Notes: generated from the letters alone by a model not told the origin. A stretch of DNA of 5,183 nt from Candidatus Fraserbacteria bacterium RBG_16_55_9 (GCA_001778455.1 MFGX01000056.1:18075-23257); one strand, 5' to 3'; counted from the first letter of the stretch, positions 1 to 5,183 are shown. Made by a program: numbers and translations.

Positions 1-47
1 GAGCCAATGAGAAATACGCTCTGAAGAAGGCTTCGCAAGTTTAACAT
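1..47 (-). CDS. Possible start of a further minus-strand gene, cut by the window edge
   Basis: An ATG at 47-45 opens a frame running off the window (visible peptide MLNLRSLLQSVFLIG). It is preceded by GGAG five bases upstream and lies 17 bases after the stop of the glycosidase gene, as expected for the next gene of the same operon. The visible residues are hydrophobic with one arginine, compatible with a signal peptide or first membrane helix, but 15 residues cannot identify a family. A competing reading is that the plus strand holds the last codons of a convergent gene, ending with TAA at 42-44. Only sequence to the left can decide, so confidence is low. Confidence 0.3.
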   Translation of the reverse strand, partial: MLNLRSLLQSVFLIG

Positions 48-64
48 AAGTGCTCCGGCCAGGT

Positions 65-1159
65 CTACCGGCGCAAGAAGACTAGGCCAACCGGGATCTC
101 CCGAGTGCTTCCTATGGTTCGAAGTCGTGCTCCGTCTTGGAAGACGAGCGAGCTAGAGCCCCCGCCGTCAAAGGCCATGGCATCTACGGCACCGAGCGTG
201 CGAAGGTACTCCGCAAGCTCAAGAAGGCTCATACCCACTGAACCATTCCCTCGGGTGACGATCATCAAGATAAGCGTTCCATCGCGGGTGAGTGCCAGAG
301 CGCTCCGAGCCGCCGACTTCTGGAGAACATCAGCCTGAAAACCTTCGGGAGTGAGAGCGGTCTCTCCTCCGTAAAGCAGCATCGGTCCTGCTTGGAGGGC
401 ATCACGAATGAGATAGAGTTCGGGGCTTATTCTGTAATCCAACTGCGCGCGCTCTGCGGGTAGGAGGTCTGCCAAGCGGGTTTGCGCGCTTCCTGTAGCT
501 ACGAGCCAGTAGGCGTTTCGATCGGTAGAGCTGATGCCTCGATCGGATCCAATCCACGCGATTCGGTCTCCTCGAATGGCTATTACGCGCGCGTCGCTCC
601 AGGAGCCCCGCGGACCTGCATACTCCGGGGTATAGGCGATGAGCGCGTTGCGGTACATGGGGCGATTGATGCCGTCAATTGGAATGGAACCGTGTGGCGT
701 TCGGAACAGGAGCGCAATACGGGGATTCATGAAATGGAGTTGCCCGAAGAAGCTTATGGCCAAAGTCGCCCGGCTCAAATAGGGAGCGTTCAGAACTCGA
801 CCGTCTTTGAGGAGAAACCCGATGGGCAAGCCGCTGGAAGGGTCAAAGAAGTTGGCGTTGATCCCTGCGAATGCACCCTCTTGACCGATCATGTCCTCCA
901 AAGAACTCGTCGTTCCAAGCCCGGAAGGCGAGAACGCGATGGCGGGGCGGTATCGGGCGGCATCGAGCGTCAAGTAATGGATCGTGACCCAGCCGCCGAG
1001 TGTGACTCCGTCCACGCGGTGATAGACACCTCCCCAACTCAACCGAGTCTCGGTCGCTTGGCGAGGCAGGAATCCCGCATGAGTGAGCGCGTCGGCTGGG
1101 CTAGAGAGGGCCACAGCCACCAACACCAAGCTGAGTGAGGAAAGGTGGCGGATACTCAT
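65..1159 (-). CDS. Secreted phosphodiester glycosidase family protein (NAGPA/DUF2233 domain)
   Basis: This 364-residue protein begins with a signal peptide: Arg4, a hydrophobic stretch at about 9-20, and a probable cleavage after Ala-Asp-Ala at 22-24. It therefore probably acts outside the cytoplasmic membrane. The rest matches the NAGPA domain (PF09992), named for the human enzyme that uncovers mannose-6-phosphate. Visible family signatures are NANFFD at 101-106, an AGPMLL segment at 257-262, RSALALTRDG at 285-294, and the hallmark DGGGSSS at 331-337 followed by a short strand and the usual C-terminal IPVGLVF. Bacterial members are thought to cleave sugar-phosphodiester bonds in cell-envelope or extracellular glycans; the substrate here is unknown. 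Its ATG overlaps the rplI stop codon as ATGA and has no clear ribosome-binding site of its own, so translation is probably coupled to rplI. Older annotation would call it an exopolysaccharide biosynthesis protein. The family call is firm, the substrate is not. Confidence 0.9.
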   Translation of the reverse strand: MSIRHLSSLSLVLVAVALSSPADALTHAGFLPRQATETRLSWGGVYHRVDGVTLGGWVTIHYLTLDAARYRPAIAFSPSGLGTTSSLEDMIGQEGAFAGINANFFDPSSGLPIGFLLKDGRVLNAPYLSRATLAISFFGQLHFMNPRIALLFRTPHGSIPIDGINRPMYRNALIAYTPEYAGPRGSWSDARVIAIRGDRIAWIGSDRGISSTDRNAYWLVATGSAQTRLADLLPAERAQLDYRISPELYLIRDALQAGPMLLYGGETALTPEGFQADVLQKSAARSALALTRDGTLILMIVTRGNGSVGMSLLELAEYLRTLGAVDAMAFDGGGSSSLVFQDGARLRTIGSTREIPVGLVFLRR

Positions 1160-1620
1160 CCAACGTGCGAAGATGGAGATTCTTCGACGACCTCCACGCG
1201 GATCTCTGCCGTGATGTCTTTATAGAGCTCGATCTTGACGGGATGGCGGCCCAAAGCCTCGATGGGTGATTCGATTCGCACTCGCCCCTTCTCGATCTCT
1301 GCTCTGAATTGTTCGGAGAGTTGGGAGGCGATCTCCTCAGGTCGCACGGAACTGTAGATCTTCTTATCGTGGGACTTGCGGTAGAAGGTGAGCACGGTGC
1401 CGTCGAGCTTCTGCTTGAGTGCTTTGGCTTGCTCCTCGCGCTCTTTCATTTCTGTCACGCGCTTCTCACGCGTCTTCTGGAAGCGCTGGACGTTATGAGG
1501 TGTGGGCTCAACCGCCAATCCCTTGGGCAAAAGATAATTGCGGGCGTAGCCGGGAGCGACGTTCACGACGTCCCCAGGCTGGCCGAGTTTCTCTACGGTT
1601 TGCGTTAACAAAACCTGCAT
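1156..1620 (-). CDS. rplI: 50S ribosomal protein L9
   Basis: L9 binds 23S rRNA near the base of the L1 stalk and helps maintain reading frame. The 154-residue product has the full N-terminal domain with the family signature at 13-40 (GQPGDVVNV, GYARNYLLPKGLA, ending in Thr40). A long charged helix follows at about 41-75, then the C-terminal domain at about 76-148 (KKIYSSVRPEEI and a final VKIELYKDITAEIRVEVV). Length is slightly above the usual 147-150 because of a short tail, EESPSSHVG, which runs over the start of the next gene. I chose the ATG at 1620 because AAGGGGG lies six bases upstream and because L9 proteins characteristically begin MQVILL or similar. An in-frame ATG at 1626 directly abuts that Shine-Dalgarno sequence, and a TTG at 1683 lies in the promoter region. 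The usual partners rpsF, ssb and rpsR are not adjacent; a cpYpsA-type gene lies upstream instead. Confidence 0.97.
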   Translation of the reverse strand: MQVLLTQTVEKLGQPGDVVNVAPGYARNYLLPKGLAVEPTPHNVQRFQKTREKRVTEMKEREEQAKALKQKLDGTVLTFYRKSHDKKIYSSVRPEEIASQLSEQFRAEIEKGRVRIESPIEALGRHPVKIELYKDITAEIRVEVVEESPSSHVG

Positions 1621-1626
1621 GTCCAT

Positions 1627-1633
1627 CCCCCTT
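1627..1633 (-). promoter_or_regulatory. Ribosome-binding site of rplI
   Basis: On the minus strand AAGGGGG sits six bases before the ATG at 1620. It sets the start: the alternative in-frame ATG at 1626 has no space between itself and this element. Confidence 0.75.
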
Positions 1634-1654
1634 GGTTTGATGCAAATCCCAATT

Positions 1655-1683
1655 AGATTAGTGAAATGCCACCGGATTCGCAA
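1655..1683 (-). promoter_or_regulatory. Candidate sigma-70-type promoter of rplI
   Basis: On the minus strand TTGCGA (1683-1678, four of six matches to TTGACA) is separated by exactly 17 bases from TAATCT (1660-1655), which keeps the conserved TA...T frame of a -10 box. Transcription would start near 1648, giving a leader of about 28 bases that contains the rplI ribosome-binding site. The surrounding 96-bp gap is AT-richer than the genes. The -10 matches only three of six consensus positions, so this is a candidate only. Read-through from the upstream cpYpsA gene is also possible because no terminator is visible between them. Confidence 0.4.
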
Positions 1684-1716
1684 GGTCAGGCGTCCTTCAG
1701 CAAGTGTACAAGAGAC

Positions 1717-2193
1717 TCAGCGCAAGCTCTTCAGCGACTTGAAGAGCTTTTGGAGGAAACGTGAAGCTTCTCCGAAGATGCCCGGGCTCTTGCTCTCTCT
1801 GGGTCCAGCCACATTCAGCGTTCTCACTTTGTGCTTGCGCGCCCAGTCGAGAATCGCCGACACACGGGGATGCTTTTCTAGATTGATCACCATACATGGT
1901 TTGCCCAAGCGAATAGCGATCTCGATGGTCTGGGCAGTCCCACCTGTCGGCTCGCCACGAGTCAGCACCAGCGTTCCGTCAGAGTCGCGCACGTTCCACT
2001 CCGTCCGCTGGACATACTCTTCCGAAGGAGTCTCCATCAAGGGATAGTGACTGGGTATCGGATCACCCTCAGCTTTGCGACCTTTGGGACACCAGCCACC
2101 ACAGGGCATCCCTAATTCTAATGCCACATCGAGCGCCGCTCGATCAACTCCTGTCTGTCCTCCAGAAACGATCTTCTCAAAACGCCATTTCAT
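1717..2193 (-). CDS. cpYpsA-type SLOG-superfamily protein ("putative molybdenum carrier" family)
   Basis: The 158-residue protein matches the PF12694 family, known as putative molybdenum carrier or circularly permuted YpsA. This is a Rossmann-like SLOG fold expected to bind a nucleotide or a nucleotide-derived ligand. Visible signatures are SGGQTGVDRAALDVA at 10-24 (the glycine-rich loop with Asp17 and Arg18), GGWCPKGRKAEGD at 32-44, RTEWNVRDSDGTLVL at 63-77, GGTAQT at 84-89, and a C-terminal LNVAGPRESKSPGIF segment. No signal peptide or membrane helix is present, so it is cytosolic. The ATG at 2193 gives a start directly before the first strand; a longer reading from TTG at 2238 would cross the promoter region and lacks support. 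Its best ribosome-binding candidate (GGGGG) is about 13 bases away, which is long. It is divergent from folP with only 35 bases between the chosen start codons. The molybdenum role is inferred from fold comparison in the literature and is not shown; the ligand is unknown. Confidence 0.87.
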   Translation of the reverse strand: MKWRFEKIVSGGQTGVDRAALDVALELGMPCGGWCPKGRKAEGDPIPSHYPLMETPSEEYVQRTEWNVRDSDGTLVLTRGEPTGGTAQTIEIAIRLGKPCMVINLEKHPRVSAILDWARKHKVRTLNVAGPRESKSPGIFGEASRFLQKLFKSLKSLR

Positions 2194-2212
2194 GGGTACA
2201 GAGCATCCCCCG

Positions 2213-2221
2213 TGGTATGAT
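2213..2221 (+). promoter_or_regulatory. Extended -10 promoter of folP, suggesting a leaderless transcript
   Basis: TGGTATGAT at 2213-2221 fits the extended -10 pattern TGnTAtaaT, with five of six matches in the hexamer. No good -35 box lies at the usual distance, which extended -10 promoters tolerate. The expected transcription start is at 2228-2229, exactly at the ATG at 2229. Together with the absence of any Shine-Dalgarno sequence, this suggests that folP mRNA begins at its start codon. Confidence 0.5.
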
Positions 2222-2225
2222 TCCC

Positions 2226-2254
2226 AGTATGCTGGCAAGGACCGAGATCCTCAA
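2226..2254 (-). promoter_or_regulatory. Candidate divergent promoter for the cpYpsA-type gene
   Basis: On the minus strand TTGAGG (2254-2249, four of six) lies 17 bases from CATACT (2231-2226, four of six). The predicted start near 2219 gives a leader of about 26 bases before the ATG at 2193. The boxes lie inside the first codons of folP and overlap its predicted transcription start, so the two promoters would compete. The match is modest and other positions are possible. Confidence 0.3.
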
Positions 2255-3059
2255 GCAAGTGGGAACTCGCACGCTCCTCATGGGCGTCCTCAATGTGACT
2301 CCCGATTCTTTCTCGGATGGGGGGCGCTTTACAAACGTAGAAGCAACGTTGGCTCATGCTCGGCAATTGGCAGGTGAAGGTGCCGACATCCTCGACATCG
2401 GCGGCGAGTCCACCCGACCGGGAGCTTCTCCAGTTTCTCTTGAGGAAGAATTGAAACGAGCCATCCCTGTGATCAGAGCTGTTCGGGCAGAGCTGCCCCA
2501 AATGTGCATTTCCGTAGACACATACAAAGCTCGCGTAGCCGAAGAAGCTCTCGAAGCGGGAGCAGACATGCTCAACGATGTGAGCGCCTTACGATTTGAT
2601 TCCCGGATGGCAAGGGTGATTGCTCAGGCAGATGCCCCGGTGGTACTGATGCACATGCTGGGAACTCCCCAGACAATGCAGCAAAGCCCTACGTACAAGG
2701 ACGTTGTGGCGGAGATCATCAAGTTCCTAAGCGAGCGCATTGTCTGGGCTACCCAACAGGGGATCTCGGAAGAGAGAATCGTTATTGATCCGGGGATCGG
2801 CTTCGGCAAGAAGCCAGAGCACAATACTCAAATCTTGCGAAGACTGTCGGAGTTTAAGGTGCTGGGGCGACCTCTATTATTGGGAACTTCGCGCAAGTCG
2901 TTTCTGGGGGCACTCACGAAGCGACCCGTCGAGAAACGCGTAGAAGAGACGATTGCCAGTGTGGTGATCGGCGTACTCCACGGAGCTGATCTTGTAAGGG
3001 TGCACGACGTTGGGCCAATCAAGCATGCGCTGATGGTTGCGGATGCGATACGGTATTGA
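2229..3059 (+). CDS. folP: Dihydropteroate synthase
   Basis: This cytosolic TIM-barrel enzyme joins 6-hydroxymethyl-7,8-dihydropterin pyrophosphate to p-aminobenzoate, giving dihydropteroate for folate synthesis; it is the sulfonamide target. All family blocks are present in order: LMGVLNVTPDSFSDGG at 17-32 (loop 1), DILDIGGESTRPGA at 53-66 (loop 2, with Thr62-Arg63-Pro64), SVDTYK at 95-100, LNDVSAL at 115-121, VVLMHMLGTPQTM at 138-150, VIDPGIGFGK at 185-194, LLGTSRKSFLG at 217-227 with the substrate lysine Lys223, and RVHDV at 257-261. The 276-residue length is normal. The start is uncertain: the ATG at 2229 fits a leaderless transcript, the ATG at 2217 lies inside the -10 motif, and the ATG at 2121 would add a non-family N-terminus antisense to the cpYpsA gene. 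Other folate genes are absent nearby. The 3' end overlaps the convergent small gene by 41 bp. No resistance-type change is obvious. Confidence 0.97.
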   Translation: MLARTEILKQVGTRTLLMGVLNVTPDSFSDGGRFTNVEATLAHARQLAGEGADILDIGGESTRPGASPVSLEEELKRAIPVIRAVRAELPQMCISVDTYKARVAEEALEAGADMLNDVSALRFDSRMARVIAQADAPVVLMHMLGTPQTMQQSPTYKDVVAEIIKFLSERIVWATQQGISEERIVIDPGIGFGKKPEHNTQILRRLSEFKVLGRPLLLGTSRKSFLGALTKRPVEKRVEETIASVVIGVLHGADLVRVHDVGPIKHALMVADAIRY

Positions 3060-3288
3060 ACTCGTTATTGAAGATATTGTGCATGATCTCAATTCGGTAG
3101 GTCATTGAGACCCTCACGGCATAATCTTGCCCATCCACCTCGCAGAAGAACCACTTGCCCTTTTGGGGGATGGTGCTGAGAACTTCTCTTCGTGCAGCTT
3201 CCACCGCAACGACATTGACCGCTTGGCTTCGATGAGCCAAGTATCTTCTTAACGCGGACACGAGTCGATGCTGATTCATGACTTCCAT
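3019..3288 (-). CDS. Small hypothetical protein downstream of the SDH-family protease
   Basis: I do not recognise this 89-residue protein. It has a basic, probably helical first half (LVSALRRYLAHRSQ, then VEAARREVLSTIP). The second half looks like beta strands (KGKWFFCEVDGQDYAVRVSM, then YRIEIMHNIF) and ends in a polar tail. No signal peptide or membrane helix is seen, so it is probably cytosolic. The start is either the ATG at 3288, six bases after the stop of the protease gene, or the ATG at 3279, which has GGA a few bases upstream and gives 86 residues. The tight spacing indicates co-transcription with the protease, so it may be a partner or modulator of it, but this is inference. Its last 41 bases overlap the folP 3' end on the opposite strand. 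The residue pattern looks like real protein, but an ORF this short in convergent overlap deserves caution. Confidence 0.6.
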   Translation of the reverse strand: MEVMNQHRLVSALRRYLAHRSQAVNVVAVEAARREVLSTIPQKGKWFFCEVDGQDYAVRVSMTYRIEIMHNIFNNEFNTVSHPQPSAHA

Positions 3289-3294
3289 CTTGGA

Positions 3295-4068
3295 TTACCA
3301 GAGGAATGAAGCCACTTGAGGACGTTGCACGCTGCCGATCTCATAGGTCTCAAAGAGATCAAATACCAGTTCCGGTACGCCAAGCTTCACCGGAAGCTGT
3401 AACTCCACGAGCGTCTCCATCGAGAGCGGCCGAGTGTGCGCCACATACCCACCGGTTAAGAAATCGGCCACCAACTGCCGCTGCTTCTCGTCCATCGACT
3501 TATCCGTCAAGAACCAGTCAATGAACATCTTCACTTCTTGGATCGATTTCTTGGCAAGATCCGCCAGAATCACCATCTCATCGCTGATGTTTTCGATGGG
3601 TTTCTTCTCGAGTAGCTCCAGAATTGCCCCCGACGCCATGCCAGCGATCTGAGGGTCCAGAGGCCCCAACACCGAGAAACCTTCCATTATGATTTCGTCC
3701 GCAGCAAGAGCAATCATCGAGCCGCCGCTCATGGCGTAGAAGGGCACAATGGCTGTCACTCTGGCCGGATGTTTCTTCAAGGCGGAAGCGATCATCTCTG
3801 CAGCCAGCTGCAGCCCGCCCGGCGTGTGCAAGATCATATCGATCGGGCGGTCTTTGGGAGTCCGGTGGATCTCCATCATCACCTTCTCGCTGTCTTCGAT
3901 GATGATCCCATCCCCGCTGCCATCTTGGAAATCAAACCAGGGCTCCCGGCGATGGATGAGCGTAATGACTTTACTTTCGCGCTCCTTTTCCAGCTTTCGA
4001 AGGATCTTCGCGCGTTCATTCAAGATCTGTTCTCGGAGCGCTTCTCGTTCCCTCATTTCGCGCATCAT
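3295..4068 (-). CDS. SDH-family ClpP-fold serine protease homologue (PF01972)
   Basis: The 257-residue protein matches the serine dehydrogenase proteinase family (SDH_sah, PF01972), related in fold to ClpP and SppA. A very charged, probably coiled-coil N-terminus at about 1-35 precedes the core. HTPGG at 81-85 corresponds to the oxyanion-hole glycine turn. YAMSGGSMIALAADEI at 111-126 carries the likely nucleophile Ser114, and LGPLDPQI at 134-141 is the conserved following turn. His211 in VAHTRPLS could take part in catalysis, but that is my inference. No signal peptide or membrane helix is present, unlike SppA, so it is probably cytosolic or attached to the membrane through partners. The start is the ATG at 4068 (a second ATG follows at once), with an excellent AAGGGAGGT upstream. 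It lies 48 bp after a membrane-protein gene and 6 bp before a small unknown gene. The substrate is unknown, and the family name does not imply serine metabolism. Confidence 0.9.
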   Translation of the reverse strand: MMREMREREALREQILNERAKILRKLEKERESKVITLIHRREPWFDFQDGSGDGIIIEDSEKVMMEIHRTPKDRPIDMILHTPGGLQLAAEMIASALKKHPARVTAIVPFYAMSGGSMIALAADEIIMEGFSVLGPLDPQIAGMASGAILELLEKKPIENISDEMVILADLAKKSIQEVKMFIDWFLTDKSMDEKQRQLVADFLTGGYVAHTRPLSMETLVELQLPVKLGVPELVFDLFETYEIGSVQRPQVASFLW

Positions 4069-4072
4069 ATGA

Positions 4073-4081
4073 ACCTCCCTT
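4073..4081 (-). promoter_or_regulatory. Strong ribosome-binding site of the SDH-family protease gene
   Basis: AAGGGAGGT on the minus strand is nearly the full anti-Shine-Dalgarno complement. It stands four bases before the first ATG (4068) and seven before the second (4065), so either start is possible. It is the strongest translation signal in the window, so the protease should be translated independently of the gene before it. Confidence 0.8.
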
Positions 4082-4116
4082 ACGGTATGTACACGCCTGC
4101 ACTCTGGAAGGATTCG

Positions 4117-4548
4117 TCACGGAGGCACATACAAGGCTCCAAGAACGAAACCATAGATCAGGTGCAGCAACAGGTTGGCAAGGATGTGAGGCATGGTCAT
4201 GGGCATCGTCGTTCGAAAGACCTTGGCTCCGCCAGCCCTAGCTATCATCGCGGTCAGAGAGACCACTAGCCAGAGAAGCGCTCCAAAGATCAGTCCCTTC
4301 AGCCATCCCCAGCCCGGCAAGTGGGTATAGAGCAGACCCGCGAACGCCAGGCCAAAGAGCACGCTGTCCATCTCGTGAGCGAGCATGCCGATCCACCAAC
4401 GAGAAGGCCCATCGTCGTCGAAGTAGATCAAGCCCGTTTCGCTTACATCAATACGCGGCAGCTTCAAAAAACCTTGCATCCGATACCCCACAAAAGCCAT
4501 GGCATAGCCTGCGATGAGACCTGCCGCAAGCACGCTTAGAAAATTCAT
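4117..4548 (-). CDS. Small integral membrane protein, four predicted helices (DUF6789-like)
   Basis: The 143-residue protein has four hydrophobic segments, at about 3-22, 52-74, 83-103 and 122-141. An acidic loop rich in Asp (FDDDG at 43-47) lies between the first two. The repeating GLIAG, GLAFAGLLY, GLIFGALLW and HLIYGFVLGALY pattern resembles small bacterial membrane families of the DUF6789 type, whose function is unknown; this resemblance is from memory and moderate. Residues His58-Glu59 in the second helix and His121/His129 in or near the fourth are polar groups within the membrane and could bind a ligand or metal, which is inference. I chose the ATG at 4548; its ribosome-binding site is weak (GGCGAG). 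The frame stays open upstream through the whole gap into the permease gene with only a TTG at 4575 as another start. It sits between an ABC-2 permease and the protease gene, all on one strand. Confidence 0.75.
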   Translation of the reverse strand: MNFLSVLAAGLIAGYAMAFVGYRMQGFLKLPRIDVSETGLIYFDDDGPSRWWIGMLAHEMDSVLFGLAFAGLLYTHLPGWGWLKGLIFGALLWLVVSLTAMIARAGGAKVFRTTMPMTMPHILANLLLHLIYGFVLGALYVPP

Positions 4549-4570
4549 AGTGCGCTCGCCATCTTCTTCG

Positions 4571-4652
4571 AGCAAAGTGACGGGGTATATCCCACGGAGG
4601 GCATAGGATGGCGCAATTGGTCCATCGGGCCATGGACTTTGCTTCTCCGTGG
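4571..4652 (-). repeat. Interlocking inverted repeats in the permease/membrane-protein gap
   Basis: Two perfect 8-bp inverted repeats occur here in crossed order: AGCAAAGT (4571-4578) with ACTTTGCT (4636-4643), and CCACGGAG (4592-4599) with CTCCGTGG (4645-4652). Inside them GTCCAT (4620-4625) pairs with ATGGAC (4632-4637) around a six-base loop. On the minus-strand RNA the CCACGGAG pairing can enclose the small hairpin, while the AGCAAAGT pairing crosses it, so the two are either alternative states or a pseudoknot. No U-run follows, so it is not a standard terminator. A leader control element, a processing site, or chance are all possible. Confidence 0.45.
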
Positions 4653-4675
4653 TGGAGGGGGCGGCCAGTTCCAGC

Positions 4676-5183
4676 TCAGACGCGAATTCGGCGAAATGCC
4701 CAGATCGCGATAGCGAACATGACTACGCTTTCTAGAAAGAGTACCGCCAACTCGAGAGAGATATTGGGTCCACTGGCACCGAGGAGACCCGCTCGCAAGG
4801 CGTCCGCTGTGTACGTGGCAGGGTTGATGTAAAAGATGCTCTGCATGACGGCGGGGACTCGGTCGGCAGGATAGAAGAGTGAGCTGGTAAACGTAAATAG
4901 GAAGAAGACAAGCGGGCTGAAGGTCTGAAAGGCCTCGTACGTGCGCATCTTGATCGAGAAGGCAATGTAAACAGCCCCAAAGAAGAGCGATCCGAGCAGC
5001 AGCGCCGCCAGCATATACAAGGCTCCGAGAAGTGAGATGGTCGTCGTTCCGGCAAAGACAGGCCACGCGAAGATGAGGACGGCAATCGCGCTGGCAAAGG
5101 CGATCATGGCATTGGCGACGATTACGCTCAAGATGTATTGCGAGCGCGTGAAGGGCCCGACAAGCAATTGCTGCAGCATCGCT
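4676..5183 (-). CDS. ABC-2 type transporter permease, 5' part outside the window
   Basis: This is the C-terminal part (about 168 residues visible) of an ABC-2 family membrane permease of the DrrB/NodJ type, which exports drugs, lipids or polysaccharides with a separate ATPase. The visible start MLQQLLVGPFTRSQYIL is the conserved cytoplasmic segment after the first helices, so roughly the first 90-110 residues lie beyond the right edge; the Met at 5179 is internal. Membrane segments follow at about 15-43, 48-76 and 86-101 of the visible part. Next comes the family signature: SSLFYPADRVPAVMQSIFYI, then NPATYTADALRAGLLG at about 120-135. A last helix precedes the basic end FRRIRV. The matching ATPase is probably encoded just upstream (to the right). 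The substrate cannot be told from this part. The gene stops with TGA 127 bp before the small membrane-protein gene. Confidence 0.93.
   Translation of the reverse strand, partial: AMLQQLLVGPFTRSQYILSVIVANAMIAFASAIAVLIFAWPVFAGTTTISLLGALYMLAALLLGSLFFGAVYIAFSIKMRTYEAFQTFSPLVFFLFTFTSSLFYPADRVPAVMQSIFYINPATYTADALRAGLLGASGPNISLELAVLFLESVVMFAIAIWAFRRIRV

Noticed and set aside
482..1138. Long plus-strand open frame (218 codons) antisense to the glycosidase gene
   Set aside because: The opposite strand has a clear signal peptide and all NAGPA motifs. The plus-strand translation is rich in Arg, Gly and Ser with no recognisable pattern, as expected of a GC-driven shadow frame.
1619..2047. Plus-strand open frame antisense to the cpYpsA-type gene
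   Set aside because: It covers a gene with convincing SLOG-family motifs on the minus strand, has no ribosome-binding site and gives a composition without domain features.
2121..2228. N-terminal extension of folP from the ATG at 2121
   Set aside because: The extra 36 residues have no counterpart in dihydropteroate synthases, are antisense to the conserved N-terminus of the cpYpsA gene, and lack a ribosome-binding site.
1717..3059. Idea that cpYpsA plus folP form a molybdopterin or pterin cofactor operon
   Set aside because: The genes are divergent, no moa/mob/moe or other folate genes are present, and the molybdenum label of the cpYpsA family rests on fold similarity only.
3087..3110. Inverted repeat TCTCAAT/ATTGAGA with a 10-base loop, considered as a folP terminator
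   Set aside because: The stem is AT-rich, no T-run follows (the next bases are CCCTCACGGC), and the site lies within the coding sequence of the convergent small gene.
4620..4637. Hairpin GTCCAT-GGCCCG-ATGGAC considered as a terminator of the permease gene
   Set aside because: Only six base pairs, and it is followed on the minus strand by CAATTGCG, not a U-run. It is recorded only as part of the interlocking repeat element.
4545..5066. Minus-strand open frame of 173 codons overlapping the ABC permease
   Set aside because: The permease frame carries the full ABC-2 signature and hydrophobic helices. This alternative frame is rich in Arg, Ser, Pro and His and has no membrane or family pattern.

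Overview
The window looks like bacterial chromosome of moderate GC (mid-50s percent by eye). It is densely packed, with mostly housekeeping or widely distributed genes and no mobile elements, tRNA, rRNA or CRISPR. The lineage cannot be fixed from this stretch. Ribosomal protein L9 lies away from its usual rpsF/rpsR neighbours, next to a secreted NAGPA-type glycosidase, and a cytoplasmic ClpP-fold protein of the SDH family is present. This combination would suit a deep-branching, possibly thermophilic phylum such as Armatimonadota or Chloroflexota, but that is a guess.

Left part (1-2193, all minus strand): a divergent promoter region near 2194-2231 drives a SLOG-fold cpYpsA-type nucleotide-binding protein (1717-2193). 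After a 96-bp gap with its own candidate promoter comes rplI (1156-1620). The rplI stop overlaps the start of a secreted phosphodiester glycosidase (65-1159) in an ATGA arrangement, so these two are probably translationally coupled. At the extreme left edge (1-47) a further minus-strand gene may begin, or a plus-strand gene may end; the evidence does not decide.

Middle (2229-3059, plus strand): folP, dihydropteroate synthase of folate synthesis, is the only clear plus-strand gene. It has no Shine-Dalgarno sequence. A perfect-spacing extended -10 motif lies just before the ATG at 2229, which suggests a leaderless message.

Right part (3019-5183, minus strand): four genes read leftward and collide with the end of folP. 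In transcription order they are an ABC-2 exporter permease (cut by the window edge), a small four-helix membrane protein, a ClpP-fold SDH-family serine protease homologue, and an unrecognised 86-89 residue protein whose 3' end overlaps folP by 41 bp. The 127-bp gap between the permease and the small membrane protein holds two 8-bp inverted repeats in interlocking order plus an internal 6-bp hairpin. This is the most structured unexplained sequence in the window.

I found no convincing new defence or mobile system. The points most worth checking are the interlocking repeats at 4571-4652, the leaderless folP/divergent cpYpsA control region, and the small gene coupled to the SDH protease.
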